DNA of 64,000 nucleotides from CAYFPX01 sp964519895 (lineage in GTDB: Bacteria > Myxococcota_A > UBA796 > CAJQPC01): contig CAZFLE010000010.1 in NCBI GenBank assembly GCA_964519895.1, positions 1 to 64,000 of the forward strand. Reading direction: 5' to 3'. Shown piece by piece: positions 55,508 through 63,462 of this stretch. The notes under the pieces were generated by a model. That model saw only the letters and a program-made list of their open reading frames with translations. It had not been told where the DNA came from and did no database searches. Position 1 is the first letter of the stretch, and each line of letters begins with the position of its first letter. The position numbers were made by a program, and so were the translations under genes.

Positions 55508-56413
55508 TCAGGTTCCGTAGACCTTCTGCGGCGCCGCGGCCTGGCCCAACAGGGTCGCCACCGCATCCCCGACCTCGCCAGGCTCCCAGCGAGCGCCCTT
55601 GTCCACCGCAGGGCCGGTGCGCCACCCATCGGCGAGGCTGATGACGCCGCCCTGGGTCTCGAAGACGCGACCGGTGACGGCCCGTGAAGCCGCGCTGCCG
55701 AGCCACACCACCAGGGGGCTCACGTTGGCCGGGTCCCAGGCGTCGAAGCCATCCTGGGGCGCCTTCATCATCTCGGCGAAGGGGCCCTCGGTCATGCGGG
55801 TGCGGGCAGCTGGCGCCAGGGCGTTCGCTGTGATGCCGTACCGGCCGAGCTCGGCGGCCTGGACCAAGGTCAGCGCGGCGATCCCGCCCTTGGCGGCTGC
55901 GTAGGCCGCCTGGGCGATGCTGCCCTGCAGTCCGGCGCCGCTCGACGTGTTGATCAGCCGCGCGTCGACGGTTGCGCCGGCCTTGGCCTGGGCTCGCCAC
56001 CATGCCGTGGCGTGGCGTGCGGGACAGTAGTGGCCCCGCAGGTGGACGTGCATCACGGCGTCCCATTCTTCCACGCTGCTGCTGACGAACATGCGGTCCC
56101 GCAAGATGCCGGCGTTGCAGACCAGGGTGTCGAGCCCGCCGAAGTGGTCCAGGGCGGTCTGGACGAGCGCACCAGCGCCGTCCCAGTCCGCCACGTCGTG
56201 GGTGTCGGCCACCGCTTCGCCGCCGGCCGCCCGGATCTGCTGGGCGACCTGTTCGGCGGGGCCCGCGTCTCCACCCGTGCCGTCGCTTGCGACGCCGACG
56301 TCATTGACCACCACCCGGGCCCCTTCGGCGGCGAACAAGAGGGCGTGGGCCCGACCGAGTCCGCGACCGGCTCCGGTGATGATGGCGACCCGACCCTGAC
56401 AGCTGCCGCCCAT
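55508..56413 (-). CDS. Short-chain dehydrogenase/reductase, 17beta-HSD4-like
   Basis: 301 residues. Cofactor loop TGAGRGLGRAHALLFAAEGA (GxxxGxG), then VVNDVGVASDGTG as in MFE-2/HSD17B4 hydroxyacyl-CoA dehydrogenases, CNAGILRD, INTSSGAGL (catalytic Ser) and YAAAK (Tyr and Lys). Complete. It should oxidise a 3-hydroxyacyl-CoA or a hydroxysteroid with NAD+. Start at 56413 from AGGAG, five bases ahead. A 12-bp palindrome TTCGTCGACGAA and a TAGCTT -10 lie upstream. It could be the hydroxyacyl-CoA dehydrogenase that the SCP2-ACAD operon lacks. Confidence 0.9.
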   Translation of the reverse strand: MGGSCQGRVAIITGAGRGLGRAHALLFAAEGARVVVNDVGVASDGTGGDAGPAEQVAQQIRAAGGEAVADTHDVADWDGAGALVQTALDHFGGLDTLVCNAGILRDRMFVSSSVEEWDAVMHVHLRGHYCPARHATAWWRAQAKAGATVDARLINTSSGAGLQGSIAQAAYAAAKGGIAALTLVQAAELGRYGITANALAPAARTRMTEGPFAEMMKAPQDGFDAWDPANVSPLVVWLGSAASRAVTGRVFETQGGVISLADGWRTGPAVDKGARWEPGEVGDAVATLLGQAAAPQKVYGT

Positions 56414-56433
56414 GGGGGCTCCTTTCACTGACG

Positions 56434-56449
56434 TTCGTCGACGAAGCTA
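56434..56449 (-). promoter_or_regulatory. TAGCTT -10 and TTCGTCGACGAA palindrome before the SDR
   Basis: On the minus strand TAGCTT (56449-56444) overlaps a perfect 12-bp palindrome (56434-56445) 21 bases before the SDR start. Position fits an operator at the transcription start. Confidence 0.4.
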
Positions 56450-56463
56450 ACCCTGTGGGTGGT

Positions 56464-56985
56464 TCAGCGGCGACCGAACACCTGGACCCAGTAGTGGCCA
56501 TAGGTCGACTCTGCGTCGTAGGCATAGCCGAAGCCCCCGTCCGTCGCGTCCGGGCTGAGCAGGTTCTCGCAGTGACCCGTGTCGCTGTCCAGCCAGCCCT
56601 GGACCGTGGTCTCGGCGTCGACCCGGCCGGCGGAGATGTTCTCGGCCCACAGGGTCCAGGCGTACCCGGTCTCGTCGATCCGTTCGCCGGGGTCGCGACC
56701 GTCCAGGCTGTCGTGATCGAAGAAGTCGTTCGTGGCCATGTTCAGGGCGTGACCCCGCGCGGCGCAGGCGAGCTGGTCGTCGAAGGCGAGCGGTGCAGCG
56801 GCCTCATAGGTGCCGGTCGGGCAGTCAGCGCCCAGGGCCCGCGCCTCGTTCGTGGCCTCCCAGAGCGCCAGGTCCTCGGCCTCCCAGGCGCTGTCCCAGC
56901 CATGGCTGGTCGGGTCGTCGCAGCCCCAGTCGATGTCGGACTGGCAAGCCGTCAGGAGCAGGGCGCACGGGATCAGGCGGGACAT
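56464..56985 (-). CDS. CAP-superfamily (SCP/PR-1) lipoprotein
   Basis: 173 residues. SRLIPCALLLTAC is a lipobox signal. The CAP fold is seen in WEATNEARA (the first helix), LAFDDQLACAARGHALNMATNDFFDHDSLDG (catalytic-site-like His and Glu), YAWTLWAENISAG, VQGWLDSDTGHCENLL (the SGHxxNxxN-type motif) and YGHYWVQVFG. YkwD/SCP-like secreted proteins; role unknown, in bacteria often cell-wall or interaction related. Start at 56985; two ATGs upstream have no better signal. Divergent from the SDR at 57030. Confidence 0.88.
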   Translation of the reverse strand: MSRLIPCALLLTACQSDIDWGCDDPTSHGWDSAWEAEDLALWEATNEARALGADCPTGTYEAAAPLAFDDQLACAARGHALNMATNDFFDHDSLDGRDPGERIDETGYAWTLWAENISAGRVDAETTVQGWLDSDTGHCENLLSPDATDGGFGYAYDAESTYGHYWVQVFGRR

Positions 56986-57017
56986 GGCGCACAGCATGCC
57001 TCGGACAGGTCCAGGGT

Positions 57018-57023
57018 TAGGGT
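57018..57023 (+). promoter_or_regulatory. -10-like TAGGGT six bases before the SDR start (leaderless?)
   Basis: CAGGGTTAGGGTCTGCCC-ATG: TAGGGT fits TANNNT, no ribosome site exists, and transcription would begin at the start codon. Confidence 0.4.
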
Positions 57024-57029
57024 CTGCCC

Positions 57030-57782
57030 ATGGCGGACAGCACTGCACAGCCCGTGGCGCTCATCACCGGCGGGAGTCGTGGGGTCGGGCGCGGGATCGT
57101 CGAGGCATTCCACCGGGCCGGCTACCGGGTCGCGACCTGTGGTCGGCGACCACCCGAAGGGGAGATCCCCGCCAGCTTCCACACCTGTGACGTGCGGGAC
57201 CCGGACCAGGTCGACGCCCTGGTCGCGGCGGTCGTCTCGGTCCACGGGCGTCTCGACGTGCTGGTGAACAACGCCGGCGGATCGCCGATGGCAGACGCGG
57301 CCACGGCCAGTCCACGGTTCTCCGAGGCCATCGTTCGACTGAACCTGTTGGCCCCTCTGCACTGCGCCCAGGCGGCGAACCGCGTGATGCAGACCCAACC
57401 CGAGGGCGGCTGCATCGTCAGTGTTGCAAGTGTGAGCGCGATCCGCCCCAGTCCGGGGACCGCGGCCTATGGCGCGGCCAAGGCCGGCCTGCTCAACCTG
57501 ACGAGCTCCCTGGCCGTCGAGTGGGCGCCAAAGGTCCGCGTGAACGCGGTCACCGCTGGGCCGATCCTGACCGAACAGGCAGCGCTGCACTACGGGGACG
57601 CAGCCGGCCAGGCCGCCGTGGCGGCGACGATCCCGGCGGGACGCCTGGGGCTTCCCGACGACGTGGCCCAGGCCTGCCTGTGGCTGTGCTCCGATGCCGC
57701 GAGCTGGGTCTCGGGCGCCAGCCTGCTCGTGCACGGTGGGGGCGAAGCGCCGGCATTCCTGGCGGCTGCGAGAGAGGGCTGA
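57030..57782 (+). CDS. Short-chain dehydrogenase/reductase
   Basis: 250 residues. TGGSRGVGRGIVEAF (NAD(P)-binding), CDVRD, VNNAGG, SVASVSAIRP with a catalytic Ser, and YGAAK. C-terminal SGASLLVHGGGE is typical. Complete classical SDR; substrate unknown, possibly a hydroxysteroid or a hydroxyacyl ester. No Shine-Dalgarno; a TAGGGT -10-like element stands six bases before the ATG. Its stop abuts the CrtI/RETSAT-like gene stop in CTGATCAG. Confidence 0.92.
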   Translation: MADSTAQPVALITGGSRGVGRGIVEAFHRAGYRVATCGRRPPEGEIPASFHTCDVRDPDQVDALVAAVVSVHGRLDVLVNNAGGSPMADAATASPRFSEAIVRLNLLAPLHCAQAANRVMQTQPEGGCIVSVASVSAIRPSPGTAAYGAAKAGLLNLTSSLAVEWAPKVRVNAVTAGPILTEQAALHYGDAAGQAAVAATIPAGRLGLPDDVAQACLWLCSDAASWVSGASLLVHGGGEAPAFLAAAREG

Positions 57783-59402
57783 TCAGGCGCCGCGGATGAC
57801 GTCGAACATCTCTCGGGGCTCGGCGGCTGCGGCGGCCAGCACACCGCCCATGAAGGCACCGATCACCCCGACACTCGCCACCTCGCTGCCCGCCAGGAAC
57901 AGGCCCTTGATCGGCGTCCGCGGCCGCAGCGAAGGGGTCTTGAAGCGCTCGACCGTGGGTTCGATGCCGTAGATCGAGCCTTGGACAGGCCGGCAGAAGA
58001 CGTCGGTGGACAACGGTGTGCTGAGCTCGGCATAGTCCAGCAGGTCCCGCAGGCCCGGCATTCGTCGCAGGAATTGATCCGTGATCCGCTCCTGCAGGGC
58101 CGCCTTGAAGGCGTCGTAGTCCGGACCTCGCTTGCGCCACCGGGTGTCTCGCCAGGGCTCGAAGACCTCCCAGGGCACGAAGGTCACGACCTCCCCGGTG
58201 TGCCGGATCTCGGGTCCGGGGTCGTGCTGGGGGTCCTTCAGCGAAGGGAAGCTGCAGTACAGCACCGGGGCGTCGCCCACGGGCTCGCCCGGGGCCACCT
58301 GCCAGGTCTCGTCCTCGGGGTCCCAGGTGTCGTAGAACCACTTGTTGGCCGGGCTCGCGCCGGCTTGGCTGATGTCGCCCTTGAAGCCCATGTACAGGCA
58401 CACATGAGCGGCGGCGGGGGTCAGGTGCTGGATGCTCGTGGCCCAGCTCTGGCCCGCGTGCTCCGGGGGCAGCAGGCGCTTGGTGGTGGCCATGGCCCCC
58501 GCAGCGCTGATGACACGGGACGCCCGGATCTCCTCGCCGTCCGCCATGCGAACGCCGACCGTCCGACCGCCTTTCACCAGGATCTGCTCCACGTCCGCCA
58601 CGATGCGGGTCCAGCCCCCGGCCTCGGACACCGTGCGCAGGAGCTCGACCGCGATGCGGTCCGAGCCCCCCACCGGGTAGTAGCCGCCGTGGAGGAAGTG
58701 CTTCACCACCAGGGCCTGGATGGCGAAGCTCGAGCGGCTCGGTGGGCTGCCGTAGTAGCCCCACTGGGCCACGAGTAGCGCCCGCAGCTTGGGGTCATCG
58801 GTCAACTCGGCCACCACGTCTGCGGTGCGCTCGGTCAGGTACTTCTGGGCCTTGCGGGCCATCAGCGGCTCGCCCAGCCAGCCGATGCTCTTCGGCAGCG
58901 CCCGGGACAGGTAGTAGCCCTTCATGCTCGCCGCGACGGCCTTGGCCTTGGCGATGTAGGCGTCGATCGCGGCGGCCTCGTCCGGGAAGAGCGCGATCAG
59001 GTTCTCGCGGAACTGTTCGGGACTGTCCGGGAAGTCGATCCGGAAGCCGTCTGGGTAGTGGAACTCGTCGTAGACCTGGCCCAGGGTGTTCCACTCGAGT
59101 CGACCGTCGGTGAGCCAGCCGAGCAGTCGCCCGGGCATCGAGTGGTGCGTGACCTCGCCCACGGCGTGCACGCCCACGTCCCAGGTGTAGCCCTTGCGCG
59201 TGAAGGTGTGGGTGAAGCCGCCGGGTACGTAGTGCTGCTCCAGCACCAGCACGCGATCCCCGAGCTTGGCCAGCAATGCAGCTGCGGTCATGCCGCCCAT
59301 GCCCGAACCGATGACGATCGTGTCGAACGGACCTCGGTCGTCGGGAACACGCTTGCTCCAGTAGCGCTCTTTCTTGCGAGGTCCGGTCTTGGTGGTGCCC
59401 AT
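57783..59402 (-). CDS. CrtI/RETSAT-like FAD-dependent oxidoreductase
   Basis: 539 residues. FAD loop DTIVIGSGMGGMTAAALLAK with VLVLEQHYVPGGFTHTF (the GG-doublet of the phytoene desaturase family) near the N-terminus. C-terminal GLFLAGSEVASVGVIGAFMGGVLAA is the second flavin contact. Length and motifs fit carotenoid desaturase/isomerase or all-trans-retinol 13,14-reductase-like enzymes. It would reduce or desaturate a polyene. The ATG at 59402 has weak support. With the carotenoid oxygenase at 9167 it gives a second polyene-type enzyme, though the two are 48 kb apart. Confidence 0.85.
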   Translation of the reverse strand: MGTTKTGPRKKERYWSKRVPDDRGPFDTIVIGSGMGGMTAAALLAKLGDRVLVLEQHYVPGGFTHTFTRKGYTWDVGVHAVGEVTHHSMPGRLLGWLTDGRLEWNTLGQVYDEFHYPDGFRIDFPDSPEQFRENLIALFPDEAAAIDAYIAKAKAVAASMKGYYLSRALPKSIGWLGEPLMARKAQKYLTERTADVVAELTDDPKLRALLVAQWGYYGSPPSRSSFAIQALVVKHFLHGGYYPVGGSDRIAVELLRTVSEAGGWTRIVADVEQILVKGGRTVGVRMADGEEIRASRVISAAGAMATTKRLLPPEHAGQSWATSIQHLTPAAAHVCLYMGFKGDISQAGASPANKWFYDTWDPEDETWQVAPGEPVGDAPVLYCSFPSLKDPQHDPGPEIRHTGEVVTFVPWEVFEPWRDTRWRKRGPDYDAFKAALQERITDQFLRRMPGLRDLLDYAELSTPLSTDVFCRPVQGSIYGIEPTVERFKTPSLRPRTPIKGLFLAGSEVASVGVIGAFMGGVLAAAAAEPREMFDVIRGA

Positions 59403-59527
59403 GGAGCGGCTGTATGCGGTGGACGCCGGGGGGTTGTATCGGTTCGGGCCCCCCCTTGACGAAGGCCTCACAGTGGCGTGCGTCCCCTTGCCGTAGGGTC
59501 TCGCTCCCGGGCACCGCGGACGATGGC

Positions 59528-60124
59528 ATGTGTGCCGCCCCTCTGCCCAGCACCCCCGCGCTCCCCAGCCTGCCCCTGCTCGAGGCCACCGCGGACCTGC
59601 TCTCGGAGCGGGGGCCGCACCGGGTGACCCTGGAAGACATCGCGGCCGCGGCGGGCATGCGCACCCCCACGCTGGCGTCTCTCTGGCCTGAGCCGCTGGA
59701 CCCCACGCGGGCCGTGATCGACTACCTGGGTGAGTCGATCTCCGGGGCCCTGGGCCCCGAGCGATCCGGGGAGCAGCTTGGGGACCTGCTGGCGCGTACC
59801 CTGGGGGCGACGGAGCAGCACGAGCGCTACTGGCGTGTGCTCACCTGGAGCCTGTTGGAGGGGGTGCACCCCCTCGACCTGAAGCGGGACTACCCGGTGA
59901 TCCGGCGGATGGTCCAAGCCGCCGGTCGCAGTCCAGGGCACGCCACGAGCCCTGAAGCATTGGTCGCCGGTCTCGCCGGCGCGGGCATGGGCTTGTTGAT
60001 CTATGGCCCGTACCTCCAGGTGGCCCTGGGACAGGGGGAGAGCCGCTGGGCCCGCACCCGTGGAGAGCTCGTGACCATGATGCGCCGACTGATGCTGCGC
60101 GCAGAGCGGCGGGGCCGACGCTGA
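59528..60124 (+). CDS. TetR-family regulator, divergent N-terminus
   Basis: 198 residues. The helix-turn-helix TLEDIAAAAGMRTPTLASLWPEP (about residues 36-58) is TetR-like though the third helix is unusual (ASLWPEP for YYHFxxK). The rest is helical. It may regulate the divergent CrtI/RETSAT-like gene 125 bp away. TAGGGT at 59493-59498 is a -10 candidate. The longer frame to 59414 has no start signal. No clear operator palindrome in the 59403-59527 gap. Confidence 0.8.
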   Translation: MCAAPLPSTPALPSLPLLEATADLLSERGPHRVTLEDIAAAAGMRTPTLASLWPEPLDPTRAVIDYLGESISGALGPERSGEQLGDLLARTLGATEQHERYWRVLTWSLLEGVHPLDLKRDYPVIRRMVQAAGRSPGHATSPEALVAGLAGAGMGLLIYGPYLQVALGQGESRWARTRGELVTMMRRLMLRAERRGRR

Positions 60125-61240
60125 TCAGTCCGTGAAGCGAAGCTGGTTCAGAGGCTGGAATTCGCCCTCGGACAGGCTCCACAGCCCGGAGTTGTCCGCG
60201 GTGAACGCGATGGACTCGCTCTGCTGCTCGGCGGGCATGCGCAGCTCGCAGGGCTCGCCGTCCCACATGGCGTCGACCGGCTCTGACTGGTCCCGGCGCC
60301 ACATGTAGACCCACAGGCCGTAGGTGCGGATGACCGCACGGTCGCCGGTCACCGACCAGTCGGCTCCGGTGGTCGCTCGGCCGCTCAGTGGCTCCACGGA
60401 GAAGTCCAGTTGCTTGACCAGCTCGAGCTCCGTCGTGCTCTCGTGTTCGTGGGGCGGCGACTTGCGGTAGACCCCGGCTGGACCGTCGTAGTCCTTGGTG
60501 ACCAGGTAGAGGTCCTGGGTGATCGGGTCGACCATGATCGACTCGCAGTCCAGCATCTCGCCGTCTGGGTAGGTCACGTGGATCGTGAGGGCGGCGATGT
60601 CCAGCTCCTCGAAGTCCTGGCCGGGGGTGATCGCCGGTTCGTCGATGAAGTGGATGTGCACGTCGTCGCGATCGTGGCTGTTGTCCCCGACATTGCCTGC
60701 CACGAGCTGCCAGGCGTCGGTGTCCGGGTTCCGGGCCAGAGCCATGTCTTCCCAGTCGCCCTTGTAGACGTCGAGCAGGTTGACGATGGCCAGCAGCGCA
60801 CCGGTCTCGTCCAGCGCGAAGAAGCGCGGGGTGTCGCCCGAGTCATTGTGGGTCCAGAGCACCCCCGGGTTGAGCTGACTCGCGACGAGACCCGAGGCTT
60901 CATCGATGGCCAGGGAGTCGACCTGGCCCATGACCTCGTCGACGCCGTCTCCGGGACACACACCCGGCAGCACTTCGATCGGGCCCTGCCCGGCGATGTC
61001 GTCGCTCGCTTGCTCGCGCACGGTCACCAGGAAGCCCCCGCTTCCCAGGAACGTGTGTTCGACGTTCGCACCGGTCGCGGTGGCGCCGTCTCCGAAGTCC
61101 CAGACCGCGACGTCTGCGCCAGCTCCCGTGGCCGAAAATGTGACGGTGAGGGGCAAGGGGCCGGACTGCGGATCCGCGTGGAGGGTCAGGCCCTCCGGGT
61201 CCGCTCCGGTGCATGCCAGCGTCAGCAGGATGGGCAGCAT
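60125..61240 (-). CDS. PKD-domain lipoprotein with C-terminal propeller-like part
   Basis: 371 residues. LPILLTLAC is the lipobox signal. Residues about 20-95 are a PKD domain (LPLTVTFSATGAGADVAVWDFGDG, TGANVEHTF). The remainder (VLWTHNDSGDTPRFFALDE, GDWEDMALARNPDTDAW, MLDCESIMVDPITQDLYLVTKDYDG) resembles an esterase-like phytase or six-bladed propeller protein. The D/E clusters (DCESIMVDP, DWEDMA) could bind calcium. Secreted or surface. GAGG precedes the ATG; a TACACT -10 lies about 20 bases upstream. Its stop abuts the TetR stop in CTGATCAG. Confidence 0.75.
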   Translation of the reverse strand: MLPILLTLACTGADPEGLTLHADPQSGPLPLTVTFSATGAGADVAVWDFGDGATATGANVEHTFLGSGGFLVTVREQASDDIAGQGPIEVLPGVCPGDGVDEVMGQVDSLAIDEASGLVASQLNPGVLWTHNDSGDTPRFFALDETGALLAIVNLLDVYKGDWEDMALARNPDTDAWQLVAGNVGDNSHDRDDVHIHFIDEPAITPGQDFEELDIAALTIHVTYPDGEMLDCESIMVDPITQDLYLVTKDYDGPAGVYRKSPPHEHESTTELELVKQLDFSVEPLSGRATTGADWSVTGDRAVIRTYGLWVYMWRRDQSEPVDAMWDGEPCELRMPAEQQSESIAFTADNSGLWSLSEGEFQPLNQLRFTD

Positions 61241-61295
61241 CGTTCCTCGCGGCGCAGTGTAGCCCGGCCCGAGGTGCCTGGATGGCTCCGCCGCC

Positions 61296-63281
61296 CTACT
61301 TCACGGTCACCTGGGTCGCAGTGCCGCTGAAGGCCTGGATCCGGATGGGCAGCCCGTCGGGACCCGCGACCCAGCCGACCTCGGTGCGGAAGATCGCCAG
61401 GCCGGCCGAGTCGGTCTCGAGCAGGGCTGACGTGGCGCTGGCCGGAAGGCTGAAGCCGCCGTCGTCATTGAAGCGACACATCAGGGCCGGCGAGTCCTTG
61501 TCGGTCATGACGAAGGCCTTGAGGCCGTCGGGGTGGTGGCCGGCGTCGGCGGTCAGGGCGACGCTCCCGCCTCGAACGATCTCGAGGTCGCTGGACATCC
61601 GGACTGCGAGATCGTCCGGCAAGGTCAGCAGATCCGGTTGGTCGATGGCGCCCATGCCGTCGACCGAGTCACCAGGGGCGCTGGCGGCCAGCGGGTCCCC
61701 GCCCCGCAGGTCCATCGGAGTCACGCCCAGGTCGTCCTCGGACATGATGCCGTCGGCGTCGTCAAAGGACTGGGTGTCCCAGACGTAGACCGGGCGGCCG
61801 TCCTGCATGACCCGCTCGAGCTGGAAGGCTTCGCGGTTGTTCTCGACCTCGAACCACGGCCCGACGGACTTGGTGTCTTCCGGGACGCCATCCGCGCCGA
61901 TGTCCGGGTGGCTCAGCGGGTAGTCAGAGGGAGTGACCGTGCTGCAGTCCTCCATCGGCACGTCCTCCCACGGATCGTCGCACTCAGCCGGATCGCCCGG
62001 GGGCTCCCAGAACCAGGCGCGGAGGCCGTCGAGGTCGATGAGCGTGTCGTCGCCGGTCAGGATCTCCAGGTTGTCCGCCATCACGATGCCGGCTTCGCGG
62101 CAGACTGGGATCTCGATGTCCGGCACCGGGTAGCAGGCGCCGTCCATGCCGCTGGCGTCGACCTCGCAGAAGTGATCCCCGCTTGGGCAGTCGATGAAGA
62201 TGGACGCCGAGTGTTCGGCCCAGTCCCGGGATGCGATCACGGTCGTGCCGGTGAAGATCACCGTGTCACCCGCCAGGACCGGGCACTCGTACATCCCGTT
62301 TTCGTCGGTGTAGGTGATCGCCGTGGAGCTGGCGCCGCCACAGACGACTTCGGCGCCTCGGACGGGGAACTTCAGGACGTCGACGACCTTGCCTTCGGCA
62401 CAGGTCGGGGTCGCTGGCTTGTCGGAATTCCACCAGGAGAAGTGAGAGGCGACAAAGGAGAACATGAGCAGGCCCGTGACTTCGTCCTCGAACACGGTGC
62501 CGGTGCCCTCGTCGACCCAGACGACGCTGTCCGGGTCATAGGACCAGACCTTCTCCTCGTCCCCGGGAACCAACTGGTATGCGGTGGCGAGGCCTTCCTG
62601 GTCGATGGGCATCTCCACCTGCGCACCGGCGCCTTGGGCCAGCTGCAGCGGATCACCGCCCACGTCGAACAGAGACACGTCGACCATGCCGTAAGAGACG
62701 AGCTGGGACTCCTCGAACAGGTCCTTGGCCGCCCCGTCGCCCACCTTGATCCGCGCCCTGAGGTCTCCGGGCGCCGCCATCAGCTCGTCGGTGCGCGGGT
62801 TGACGTGGGTCACCTCGACGCTGACCTGGCCGCTGTAGGACTGGCCGGTGGCCTTGTCGACGATGCTGTCTGCGGGGAAGTCGACCTTGACCTCGCCGAC
62901 CTGGATCTTGCCGCCGGCGACGGCGTCGAAGAACGCGGTGCCGTCGATGGGGGCCATGACCGCGCTGGCTGCGACGGTCTCCCAGCTGATCAGGTCCGCG
63001 CCGCCGTACGTGCGGGCGTAGCCCGGCTTGTCGTAGCTGATGCGAATGGACTGGGACGGGGTGACGCCGTCCACCAGGAAGTAGCCCTGGTCGTCTGTGA
63101 GTACCGTGAGGTCCTGGACCGTGACGGTGACATCGATCAGCGCGTCGCCCTGCACATCGGTGACGAAGCCGGCGATCTCACCCCAGGCTTCGAGCTCGGC
63201 CTGGGGCGTCTCTGCGGTCGCGCAGGCGGCCAGGGAGAGCGTGGTGGTCAGGAAGAGGGCATTCAGGACGGTTCGTGGCAT
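61296..63281 (-). CDS. Large lipoprotein with carboxypeptidase-regulatory-like domains
   Basis: 661 residues. RTVLNALFLTTTLSLAAC is the lipobox signal. A transthyretin-like CarboxypepD_reg domain follows at about 35-110 (GEIAGFVTDVQGDALIDVTVTV, DDQGYFLVDGV), then a long beta-rich region. A second plug-like domain appears near 320-375 (FPVRGAEVVCGGASS, TDENGMYECPVLAGD). The C-terminal 300 residues contain several Cys and an Asp-rich part (DDADGIMSEDD, EF-hand-like). The middle recalls FAM171-like bacterial proteins. AGGG precedes the start. Surface protein of unknown role. Confidence 0.7.
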   Translation of the reverse strand: MPRTVLNALFLTTTLSLAACATAETPQAELEAWGEIAGFVTDVQGDALIDVTVTVQDLTVLTDDQGYFLVDGVTPSQSIRISYDKPGYARTYGGADLISWETVAASAVMAPIDGTAFFDAVAGGKIQVGEVKVDFPADSIVDKATGQSYSGQVSVEVTHVNPRTDELMAAPGDLRARIKVGDGAAKDLFEESQLVSYGMVDVSLFDVGGDPLQLAQGAGAQVEMPIDQEGLATAYQLVPGDEEKVWSYDPDSVVWVDEGTGTVFEDEVTGLLMFSFVASHFSWWNSDKPATPTCAEGKVVDVLKFPVRGAEVVCGGASSTAITYTDENGMYECPVLAGDTVIFTGTTVIASRDWAEHSASIFIDCPSGDHFCEVDASGMDGACYPVPDIEIPVCREAGIVMADNLEILTGDDTLIDLDGLRAWFWEPPGDPAECDDPWEDVPMEDCSTVTPSDYPLSHPDIGADGVPEDTKSVGPWFEVENNREAFQLERVMQDGRPVYVWDTQSFDDADGIMSEDDLGVTPMDLRGGDPLAASAPGDSVDGMGAIDQPDLLTLPDDLAVRMSSDLEIVRGGSVALTADAGHHPDGLKAFVMTDKDSPALMCRFNDDGGFSLPASATSALLETDSAGLAIFRTEVGWVAGPDGLPIRIQAFSGTATQVTVK

Positions 63282-63462
63282 GTCGGTTCCCTTGTCGGAC
63301 GTCATGTCCTGGCCCGGTGGACGGGGTGGGCCACACAGGTTCTATGCAAGAATCATGCCCCGGACAGGCCCTCCTGGATCGGCCTCTGACGGCGCGATGC
63401 GACGCGGATGCCCCAGTTTAAACGGGCCATCCTGGCCGATCGGGGCGCCCCTGCCCCAGGGC

